Source: Proteiniphilum sp. (GTDB lineage: Bacteria > Bacteroidota > Bacteroidia > Bacteroidales > Dysgonomonadaceae). From it: a DNA stretch of 7,394 nt. Below, piece by piece: positions 1 to 5,377 of the stretch. A program made the position numbers and the translations under genes. The notes under the pieces were generated by a model that did no database searches, was not told the origin of the DNA, and was given only the letters and a program-made list of their open reading frames with translations. The stretch covers positions 1-7,394 of the forward strand of contig JAIRSV010000143.1 in the NCBI GenBank assembly GCA_031255275.1. Direction: 5' to 3'. Numbering within the stretch: position 1 is the first letter of the stretch; each line of letters starts with the position of its first letter.

Positions 1-375
1 CGCGGGCCGCTGATCGACACCATCACCATCTTGTTGGGACTCACCGTTGGCGCTTCTACACAAGCCACCACTTTCATACGGTGGGAGTCTCTGAAAATAT
101 TCGCTATCGGGGCGGCTTCGTTTGTCATTGCCACCTGTGCAGGTATCCTCTTTGTGAAACTGTTCAATCTCATTTTACCGAAAGAGAAGAAGATCAATCC
201 GCTGATCGGAAACGCAGGCGTTTCTGCCGTACCCGATTCAGCCCGTATCTCACAGACTTTGGGATTGGAATATGAACCAAGCAACTACCTGTTGATGCAT
301 GCCATGGGGCCTAACGTGGCTGGTGTGATCGGCTCGGCGGTAGCTGCCGGTATCCTGCTGGGATTCTTGTATTAA
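1..375 (+). CDS. Sodium ion-translocating decarboxylase beta subunit, C-terminal part (5' end outside the window)
   Basis: This is the last 124 codons of an integral membrane subunit that couples decarboxylation of a carboxybiotin carrier to Na+ export (oxaloacetate or methylmalonyl-CoA decarboxylase beta, OadB/MmdB family). The frame is open from base 1, so the gene begins upstream, and the TTG at 31 is an internal codon. The visible part holds hydrophobic helices and the family signature INPLIGNAGVSAVPDSARI. The Asn, Gly, Ser and Arg of this signature match residues known to matter for Na+ and proton handling in Klebsiella OadB (N373, G377, S382, R389). The ending NYLLMHAMGPNVAGVIGS is also typical. 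The next gene is a second beta subunit with clear but limited similarity, so the two are paralogues and not an exact duplication. Substrate specificity cannot be told from the beta subunit. In Bacteroidales the carboxyltransferase and biotin carrier genes commonly lie upstream, which is outside view. Confidence 0.93.
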   Translation, partial: RGPLIDTITILLGLTVGASTQATTFIRWESLKIFAIGAASFVIATCAGILFVKLFNLILPKEKKINPLIGNAGVSAVPDSARISQTLGLEYEPSNYLLMHAMGPNVAGVIGSAVAAGILLGFLY

Positions 376-398
376 AAACTAATTTTTCATTTACTTGC

Positions 399-432
399 AG
401 AGGCGAGGCGGTAGCAACAGTCTCGCCTCTTT
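399..432 (+). terminator. Strong hairpin between the two beta-subunit genes, possible weak intrinsic terminator or processing site
   Basis: AGAGGCGAG (399-407) and CTCGCCTCT (422-430) form a perfect 9-bp stem. A G-U and a C-G pair can extend it inward around a 10-nt loop. It starts 24 bp after the stop codon of the first gene. Only three Ts follow before TATAT, so the U tract is weak. It may terminate part of the transcripts or protect the 3' end of the upstream mRNA, giving different levels of the two paralogues. The structure is seen directly; the function is inferred. Confidence 0.6.
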
Positions 433-490
433 ATATGAACCTGAGTAGCACACACAAGGACTGATAATTATTAAAAGATTGATATATTTT

Positions 491-1648
491 ATGGGCTTAG
501 AACAATTGTTACCGGCAATAGCCGGCATGACCTGGCAGCATTTAGTGATGATAGGCGTAGGGCTTATTCTGATCTATCTGGCCATTGCAAAAAACTATGA
601 ACCGACACTTTTATTGCCGATGGGATTTGGCGCTATTTTAGTGAATATCCCCCTCTCGTCGGCGCTCACGCAGATTGATCCGGCTACAGGACAGGCCGTG
701 GAAGGCGTTCTCAATGTCTTTTTCGATGCCGGTATCGCTACCGAAATCTTCCCTTTGCTGATATTTATCGCTATCGGGGCAATGATCGATTTTTCACCCT
801 TGTTCCGGAATCCCTCGTTACTGCTGTTCGGCGCCGCGGCACAGTTCGGCATTTTCCTCACGATGATGTTCGCTTCCCTGTTAGGCTATGATATTCGCGA
901 AGCGGCGTCTATCGGCATTATCGGCGCTGCTGACGGGCCTACCTCTATTGTGGTGGCTTCCCGCTTTGCACCCAGTCTGCTTGGGCCTATCTCCGTGGCA
1001 GCCTACTCCTATATGGCGCTCGTACCCATTATCCAGCCTCCGGTCATCCGGTTGCTGACTTCCCGCAGAGAGCGGCTTATCAGAATGTCGTCGGCAAACC
1101 ATAATAACAAAAGGATCTCAAAAAAAGCGCTTATTGCCTTCCCTGTTGTGATCACCATAGCAGCGGGAATTATCGCCCCGTCTTCTCTGTCGCTGATCGG
1201 CTTCTTGATGTTCGGTAACCTGATCCGTGAGTGCGGCGTATTGAACAAGCTGTCGCTGTCGGCGCAGAACGAACTGTCGAGTTTGGTCACCATACTGCTT
1301 GGTATTACCATTGCCAGCACAATGACAGCCGACCGGTTTATCCGTACGGATACGCTTATTATCATTGCTTTGGGACTCTTTGCCTTTATCTTCGACACTT
1401 TCGGAGGGGTGATCTTCGCGAAATTCCTGAACCTGTTCCGCAAAGAGGGTAACAAAATCAATCCCATGATAGGCGCATGCGGCATTTCGGCATTCCCTAT
1501 GTCAGCCCGTGTAATCCACCAGATGGGACAGAAGGAGGACCCCTACAACTATCTGCTGATGCCGGCCATCAGCGCCAACGTAGGCGGACAGATAGGCTCG
1601 GTGGTTGCGGGAGGCATTATATTGACGCTGACTCCTTTACTCTCTTAA
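491..1648 (+). CDS. Sodium ion-translocating decarboxylase beta subunit, second paralogue (OadB/MmdB family)
   Basis: This is a complete 385-residue polytopic membrane protein. The family uses carboxybiotin decarboxylation to pump Na+ out of the cell. The conserved motif IGAADGPTSIVV (about 143-154) carries D148, which corresponds to Klebsiella OadB D203. The motif NPMIGACGISAFPMSARV (324-341) carries N324, G328, S333 and R340 with the same spacing as the Klebsiella N373, G377, S382 and R389. I therefore expect a working ion path. The C-terminal YNYLLMPAISANVGGQIGSV is also typical. I chose the ATG at 491; an in-frame TTG at 479 would add only MIYF, and the family does not need it. Compared with the upstream paralogue the signature differs (ACGISAFPMS against NAGVSAVPDS), so the two have diverged. 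A small gamma-like gene follows 12 bp downstream, suggesting that this beta has its own partner. The actual substrate is unknown from this sequence. Confidence 0.93.
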   Translation: MGLEQLLPAIAGMTWQHLVMIGVGLILIYLAIAKNYEPTLLLPMGFGAILVNIPLSSALTQIDPATGQAVEGVLNVFFDAGIATEIFPLLIFIAIGAMIDFSPLFRNPSLLLFGAAAQFGIFLTMMFASLLGYDIREAASIGIIGAADGPTSIVVASRFAPSLLGPISVAAYSYMALVPIIQPPVIRLLTSRRERLIRMSSANHNNKRISKKALIAFPVVITIAAGIIAPSSLSLIGFLMFGNLIRECGVLNKLSLSAQNELSSLVTILLGITIASTMTADRFIRTDTLIIIALGLFAFIFDTFGGVIFAKFLNLFRKEGNKINPMIGACGISAFPMSARVIHQMGQKEDPYNYLLMPAISANVGGQIGSVVAGGIILTLTPLLS

Positions 1649-1660
1649 AAAATAACAGAA

Positions 1661-1840
1661 ATGACATCGACAATACAAACAGCTTTATTCATTGCCGTCG
1701 TGGGATTAGCGGGGATTTTTATTTTCATGTCCTTCTTCTACCTGATCATCCTGGCGCTCGACAAGTACCTGCCTTATCGGGAAGAAAAGCCTGCAGAGGA
1801 ATTTATCGAAGAGACATTTGAGGAAGAGGAAGAAGAGTAA
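1661..1840 (+). CDS. Small single-span membrane protein, candidate OadG-family (gamma/delta) decarboxylase subunit
   Basis: This 59-residue ORF starts at ATG 1661, 12 bp after the beta-subunit stop, and ends at TAA 1840. It has a short N-terminus, one hydrophobic segment (about residues 8-33, ALFIAVVGLAGIFIFMSFFY and beyond), the juxtamembrane stretch LALDKYLPYR, and a strongly acidic tail ending in six Glu. One N-terminal membrane helix followed by a short soluble tail is the layout of OadG/MmdD subunits, which bridge the beta subunit and the carboxyltransferase. Position directly after a beta gene supports that role. It is shorter than the roughly 80 residues of Klebsiella OadG, and I see no His-rich metal-binding end, so this would be a reduced form. 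An alternative is an unrelated small membrane protein. It converges with nadK, with 10 bp between the stops. Confidence 0.7.
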   Translation: MTSTIQTALFIAVVGLAGIFIFMSFFYLIILALDKYLPYREEKPAEEFIEETFEEEEEE

Positions 1841-1850
1841 GTTTTTTATT

Positions 1851-2738
1851 CTATTTCCTTACATCCTCACCCCACATCAGTTTGTCGCGAAGGGTTTCAT
1901 AAAAGGTATGTCCGATCCGTTTCACTACGCGGAGGGTGTAATCATCCTTCCTTATCCGGATACCGACCGATTCGTCCAATACGCGTGATTCGCCATCCAC
2001 CGAAACAAGAAACGTATGGCTGCGGCTTTCCACTTTCAATGAGATAATACTGCTGTCATCCACCACCAGCGACCTTGATGTAAGGTTATGGGGTGCTATG
2101 GCCGAGAGGATGATGCTGGGTGTGGTGGGGGATAAAATGGCGCCACCGATACTTAACGAATAGGCGGTAGATCCGGTGGGGGTTGATATTACCAGTCCGT
2201 CAGCCTGGTAAGAGGTCAGATAATCGTCGTTGACGCAGGCATGGATCGAGAGCATGGATGCCGTATCCTGTTTCAGAATGGCCACTTCGTTGAGGGCGTG
2301 TACATTGAAATGTTTCGGAGAGGAGGTCTCTCCGGTTAACAGTTTCAGCAATGTGCGATCTTCCACTTTGTACGCGCCGGCCATCACTTCCTGCAACGTC
2401 TCATTCATATCGGTATAGTTGATAGCGGCCAGAAAACCCAACCTTCCCGTATTGATTCCCAGGACGGGAATACCGGAGTCGCTCACCGTTGCGGCTGTTC
2501 TGAGGAAAGTGCCATCGCCGCCCACGCTCACGGCCATGTCCACCGGAGGCAACTTCTCTCCGGCTGTGCAGAGGGGGGTGATACGCCGGCGGGCAGAGGC
2601 CGACAGGGTACGGAATAAGTTCGAGGGCAGGTATACCTCCCCACCCTTCCGCCTGATGGCTTCACATACTTCGCATATCTGCTCTTCGGCCTTGGCTGCC
2701 CTGTCGGGAAATATGCTCCCGAATAATGCTAATCTCAT
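1851..2738 (-). CDS. nadK: NAD kinase
   Basis: A 295-residue cytoplasmic enzyme that phosphorylates NAD+ to NADP+ with ATP or polyphosphate, the only route to NADP in most bacteria. The N-terminal half has the nucleotide-binding signature VSVGGDGTFLRTA, with GGDGT at 73-77 and D75 as the expected catalytic acid/base. GINTGRLGFLA follows at 94-104. The C-terminal half has the LNEVAI motif (149-154) and the long glycine-rich signature from YQADGLVIS to STAYSLSIGG (about 177-199). All family landmarks are present and the length is normal. The start is the ATG at 2738, preceded on its strand by an A-rich stretch; no strong Shine-Dalgarno is visible, as usual in this phylum. It lies 63 bp downstream of a small ACT-like gene on the same strand and is probably co-transcribed with it. 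No clear terminator is seen in the 10 bp before the convergent gene. Confidence 0.97.
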   Translation of the reverse strand: MRLALFGSIFPDRAAKAEEQICEVCEAIRRKGGEVYLPSNLFRTLSASARRRITPLCTAGEKLPPVDMAVSVGGDGTFLRTAATVSDSGIPVLGINTGRLGFLAAINYTDMNETLQEVMAGAYKVEDRTLLKLLTGETSSPKHFNVHALNEVAILKQDTASMLSIHACVNDDYLTSYQADGLVISTPTGSTAYSLSIGGAILSPTTPSIILSAIAPHNLTSRSLVVDDSSIISLKVESRSHTFLVSVDGESRVLDESVGIRIRKDDYTLRVVKRIGHTFYETLRDKLMWGEDVRK

Positions 2739-2801
2739 TTTTTATATTTTAAGTCCGTCCGATAGAATCCCTGATCATCAAATCTCATTTATTGCTTTAA
2801 A

Positions 2802-3179
2802 TCACATTTCCAGATAATATATTAACTCTTCCAGCCGCTCTTTTTGCGTGTCGGTCACTTCGCCCTCCTTCATAAAATAGTAAATCACATTATAATTGAA
2901 CAGCTCAAAACTTCTCAGCAGAGCGGTCACGTCACTCGTATCGAGCTTTAGAGAGACCAGGAAAAACTCTCCGCCGGAAATGGGCTGGACATTGAGTATT
3001 GTGATGTGCGCATTGTTGCTTTCCACGATCCGGGCTATCTCCGTAAGCGTATAGTCTTTCGATGGGACTTCCAGTATGACAAGGGAATTTTCCGCCCGGG
3101 AAAGTTCTGTAAATTGCTCAGGGGTAAACGATAAGTTGAATTTTTCTACCTGTTCCCTGATAAATTCCTTGTTCGACAT
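2802..3179 (-). CDS. Small ACT-domain-like protein, apparently a CBS-less version of the nadK-linked CBS-ACT protein
   Basis: A 125-residue soluble protein. Residues about 31-104 (NSLVILEVPSKDYTLTEIAR and onward, then HITILNVQPI, FFLVSLKLD and a YNVIYYF strand) have the beta-alpha-beta-beta-alpha-beta rhythm of an ACT-like regulatory domain. A charged helix, DTQKERLEELIYYLEM, closes the chain. From memory, Bacteroidales often carry a CBS-domain protein of roughly 220 residues next to nadK whose C-terminal half looks like this one. Here only about 30 residues precede the ACT-like part and no CBS pair can be seen. An in-frame stop (TTA on the + strand, 3192-3194) lies four codons before the ATG at 3179, and the upstream DNA is A+T-rich promoter-like sequence, so the short form is not caused by a wrong start. 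Its ligand is unknown; regulation of a nucleotide or amino-acid related process is a guess. Confidence 0.75.
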   Translation of the reverse strand: MSNKEFIREQVEKFNLSFTPEQFTELSRAENSLVILEVPSKDYTLTEIARIVESNNAHITILNVQPISGGEFFLVSLKLDTSDVTALLRSFELFNYNVIYYFMKEGEVTDTQKERLEELIYYLEM

Positions 3180-3210
3180 TGCGCAAAACGGTTATTTCGT
3201 ATTACTTTTG
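3179..3210 (+). promoter_or_regulatory. Candidate Bacteroidetes promoter for pdxJ (TTG, 21 bp, TACTTTTG)
   Basis: TTG at 3179-3181 and TACTTTTG at 3203-3210 match the Bacteroidetes -33 (TTTG) and -7 (TAnnTTTG) elements with a 21-bp spacer. Transcription would start near 3217 and leave a leader of about 170 nt before the pdxJ ATG at 3391. The candidate overlaps the start codon of the divergent ACT-like gene and lies back to back with that gene's own promoter candidate. The match is seen; activity is inferred. Confidence 0.5.
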
Positions 3211-3221
3211 TATCTGATATG

Positions 3222-3229
3222 CAAAGATG
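3222..3229 (-). promoter_or_regulatory. Candidate -7 box of the Bacteroidetes promoter for the ACT-like gene and nadK
   Basis: On the minus strand the sequence reads CATCTTTGCA, one mismatch from TAnnTTTG. Transcription would begin near 3215 and leave a leader of about 36 nt before the ATG at 3179. A T-rich stretch (TTTTC) lies about 20 nt upstream where the -33 TTTG would be, but it is not a good match. Distance and orientation fit; the upstream box is weak. Confidence 0.45.
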
Positions 3230-3277
3230 GCAAAATTTCGCCTATTTGAAAATTCCGGCGGGTTTTTATTTTTTTAT

Positions 3278-3305
3278 CCGGATTCGTTCGGGAATCGGGT
3301 TTTTT
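3278..3305 (+). terminator. Terminator-like hairpin inside the pdxJ leader (candidate attenuator)
   Basis: CCGGATTC (3278-3285) can pair with GAATCGGG (3292-3299): seven pairs with one internal G-G mismatch and a six-base loop GTTCGG. A run of six Ts (3300-3305) follows at once. No + strand gene lies upstream, so a simple end-of-gene role makes no sense; it would stop transcripts that start in the divergent region before they reach pdxJ. Upstream TCCGG (3254-3258) can pair with CCGGA (3278-3282) and would compete with the stem as a short antiterminator. The pairing is read directly; the regulation is inferred. Confidence 0.45.
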
Positions 3306-3390
3306 AATGGAACGAGTATGTCAGGTATGATCACTCTCACGCGGGTACATGGTGAAAGCAGGATCCATTGAATGATTGTTTATAAGATTT

Positions 3391-4122
3391 ATGACCAAAC
3401 TCAGTGTAAATGTAAATAAAGTAGCTACTTTGAGGAATGCACGCGGGGGAAATATTCCCGATCTGGTGCAGGTAGTTACAGACTGTCAGCTTTTCGGTGC
3501 CGAAGGCATTACGGTGCATCCCCGTCCCGATCAGCGTCACATCCGTTATGCCGACGTCTTTGATTTACAGGCAAAGGTATATACGGAATTTAATATTGAG
3601 GGGAATCCTACCCCGGAATTTATCACTCTTATCGGGAGGATCAGGCCTGCACAAGTGACGCTTGTGCCTGACGCTCACGATGCCATCACTTCTGATGCCG
3701 GGTGGGATATTGTTGCGCACAGGGATTTTCTGACGGATGTTGTCGGTGAATTTCAGTCAATGGGGGTACGCACCTCTATTTTCATCAATGCCGATCCCGA
3801 AATGGTGCGGATGGCGTCGCAAATCGGGACGGACAGGATTGAGCTCTATACCGGCCCCTATGCCGGAGCGTACCACACAAACAGGGAAACGGCTGTCACT
3901 CCCTTTATTGAAGCGGCTACTCTGGCGAAGAAACTCGGCTTGGGCGTGAATGCGGGACATGATCTGAATCTGGAAAATCTGGCATGGCTTCATGCGAATA
4001 TCCCGTGGCTGAAGGAGGTTTCCATTGGCCATTCGCTCATCAGCGACGCGCTCTACATGGGGTTGAAGGAAACGATAAAGGCTTATAAAAATTGTCTAAA
4101 AGAGCCCCTGATGGAGGTTTGA
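3391..4122 (+). CDS. pdxJ: Pyridoxine 5'-phosphate synthase
   Basis: A 243-residue TIM-barrel enzyme of the DXP-dependent vitamin B6 pathway. It condenses 1-deoxy-D-xylulose 5-phosphate with 3-amino-2-oxopropyl phosphate to give pyridoxine 5'-phosphate in the cytoplasm. Length equals that of the E. coli enzyme. Visible landmarks are LSVNVNKVATLRNARGG at the start, GAEGITVHPRPDQRHI with H43 (E. coli H45), FNIEGNPT with E70 (E. coli E72), RTSIFINAD, ELYTGPYA, VNAGHDLNLENL with H190 (E. coli H193) and the phosphate-binding end EVSIGHSLISDAL. The catalytic residues are therefore intact. I chose ATG 3391 because the family begins with this MTKLSVN-type sequence; the in-frame TTG at 3376 is rejected. 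It is the first gene of a probable operon with exbB, exbD and the TonB-like gene, 69 bp before exbB. Its long leader may be regulated. Confidence 0.97.
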   Translation: MTKLSVNVNKVATLRNARGGNIPDLVQVVTDCQLFGAEGITVHPRPDQRHIRYADVFDLQAKVYTEFNIEGNPTPEFITLIGRIRPAQVTLVPDAHDAITSDAGWDIVAHRDFLTDVVGEFQSMGVRTSIFINADPEMVRMASQIGTDRIELYTGPYAGAYHTNRETAVTPFIEAATLAKKLGLGVNAGHDLNLENLAWLHANIPWLKEVSIGHSLISDALYMGLKETIKAYKNCLKEPLMEV

Positions 4123-4191
4123 CAATCCGGATCAACCATCTTTACCGAACAAACAAAATCGAAAACTTTTCTTTTTATAACATATACAGGA

Positions 4192-4902
4192 ATGAATTTA
4201 TTGCAAATGATGCCGGGTGATACCGCCCAGGCGATTTATGACACCATGCGGCAGGCTGCGACTGCCGAAGCGGGTACTGTGACTATGAATGCTTTCGACC
4301 TGGCACTGAAAGGCGGCTGGTTGATGATCGTTCTGCTCATCCTTCTGCTGATGACCGTTTACGTTCTTATCGAGAGGTCGATGATCATCAGCAAGGCGAG
4401 CAGGGAGGATGATACGTTTATGAACCGTATCAAGGATTATATCCATGACGGGAAGATCGACGCCGCCGTCGCGCTTTGCGGCAATACCGACACTCCTTCC
4501 GCCCGTATGGTGGGAAAGGGTATTTCCCGTCTGGGGAGGCCAACTGCCGATGTGATGTCGGCTATCGAGAATCAGGGAATTATCGAAATATCCAAACTGG
4601 AAAAGGGTTTACCGGTACTGGCCACTTCCGCGTCGGGCGCTCCCATGATAGGGTTCCTGGGGACAGTGACCGGAATGGTTGGTGCTTTTATGAGCATGGC
4701 TAACGCGGGCGCCAACGTGAGTATAACCACGCTCTCGGCCGGTATCTACGAGGCGCTGGTGACTACCGTTGCCGGGCTTATCGTGGGGATCATTGCCCTG
4801 TTTGCTTACAATTACCTCACCACGCGCATTAAGGGGATTATGAGTAAATTGGAGATGAGGATTATGGAGTTCATGGATATTCTTAATGAACCGGCGGCAT
4901 AA
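4192..4902 (+). CDS. exbB: MotA/TolQ/ExbB proton channel family protein
   Basis: A 236-residue inner-membrane protein that forms the pentameric stator of a proton-driven motor. Together with the ExbD/TolR protein it passes proton-motive energy to a TonB or TolA transducer. Three membrane helices are visible at about 42-62, 140-166 and 187-208. Between the first and second lies a cytoplasmic loop with the typical FMNRIKDYIHDGKIDAA segment. The second helix carries GAPMIGFLGTVTGMVGAF and the third carries YEALVTTVAGLIVGI; the Thr residues correspond to those lining the proton path in ExbB/TolQ. The N-terminal 35 residues are periplasmic by family topology. ExbB and TolQ cannot be separated by sequence alone here, so the symbol is provisional. 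A 51-bp gap with a small hairpin separates it from exbD. Confidence 0.93.
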   Translation: MNLLQMMPGDTAQAIYDTMRQAATAEAGTVTMNAFDLALKGGWLMIVLLILLLMTVYVLIERSMIISKASREDDTFMNRIKDYIHDGKIDAAVALCGNTDTPSARMVGKGISRLGRPTADVMSAIENQGIIEISKLEKGLPVLATSASGAPMIGFLGTVTGMVGAFMSMANAGANVSITTLSAGIYEALVTTVAGLIVGIIALFAYNYLTTRIKGIMSKLEMRIMEFMDILNEPAA

Positions 4903-4912
4903 ATGTTCAACG

Positions 4913-4930
4913 GTTATTCGAGGGAATAAC
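4913..4930 (+). other. Intercistronic hairpin between exbB and exbD
   Basis: GTTATTC (4913-4919) and GAATAAC (4924-4930) form a perfect 7-bp stem with the loop GAGG. No T run follows, so it is not an intrinsic terminator. It lies 10 bp after the exbB stop and could stabilise the upstream mRNA or lower exbD translation. This is a short structure and could be chance. Confidence 0.4.
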
Positions 4931-4953
4931 GGTGAAGCTAAAATCATCAGTAT

Positions 4954-5361
4954 ATGGCTTTAAAACAACGGTTCACGATCGAGACTAATTTCAGCATGGC
5001 GTCTATGACGGATGTGATTTTCCTGCTGCTTATTTTCTTTATGATCACTTCCACTTTTGTCGTGCCCAACTCCATACAGGTATTGTTGCCCCGATCTCAG
5101 CAACAGGCTCAGGCCAGGCCGGTTACGCGGGTGACCATAGACGGGGATCTCAATTACTATGTGGCCAATGCCGGCGAAATGGAGCGACAGGTGAATTTCG
5201 AAGACATCACTCCTTTTCTGCAGTCGGTCTATTCTGCCGACCCCGGCGTATTCGTGGCGCTTTATGCAGACGAGGCTGTCCCTTACCGGGAGATTGTCCG
5301 TATTCTGGATGTTGCTGCTCAGAACCGCTTCAAAATGGTGCTGATGACACGCCCGAATTAA
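4954..5361 (+). CDS. exbD: ExbD/TolR family biopolymer transport protein
   Basis: A 135-residue protein with a short cytoplasmic N-terminus, one membrane helix (about 20-38, VIFLLLIFFMITSTF) and a periplasmic domain. It is the second stator protein of the proton-driven motor made with ExbB/TolQ. The motif SMASMTDVIFLLLIFFM places D20 at the start of the helix, where the essential proton-carrying Asp of ExbD (D25) and TolR (D23) lies. The periplasmic part (about 57-133, including VTIDGDLNYYV and VALYADEAVPYREIVRILD) shows the beta-alpha pattern of the family. Length is normal. Bacteroidetes often have two exbD-type genes per locus, but only one is here. The TonB-like gene starts 16 bp after its stop, so the two are surely co-transcribed. 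ExbD and TolR cannot be told apart from sequence alone. Confidence 0.93.
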   Translation: MALKQRFTIETNFSMASMTDVIFLLLIFFMITSTFVVPNSIQVLLPRSQQQAQARPVTRVTIDGDLNYYVANAGEMERQVNFEDITPFLQSVYSADPGVFVALYADEAVPYREIVRILDVAAQNRFKMVLMTRPN

Positions 5362-5377
5362 TTCAGTTATCGGAAGC

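Noticed and set aside
479..490. TTG start that would lengthen the second beta subunit
   Set aside because: It adds only MIYF before a normal ATG; no ribosome site or family conservation supports it.
1009..1485. Minus-strand ORF of 158 codons
   Set aside because: It lies entirely within the second beta-subunit gene, whose motifs are clear; the antisense product shows no family features.
2419..2817. Plus-strand ORF of 132 codons over nadK
   Set aside because: It is antisense to NAD kinase with all its motifs; no independent signal.
3376..3390. TTG start that would lengthen PdxJ
   Set aside because: The family begins at the MTKLSVN sequence encoded from the ATG at 3391, and this start gives exactly the length of E. 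coli PdxJ.
4115..4137. GGTTTGA/TCAACC pairing around the pdxJ stop codon
   Set aside because: The stem has a bulge and no T run follows; too weak to call a terminator.
4903..4929. Eight-codon ORF starting right after the exbB stop
   Set aside because: Too short to judge and it coincides with a hairpin; no reason to prefer it over chance.
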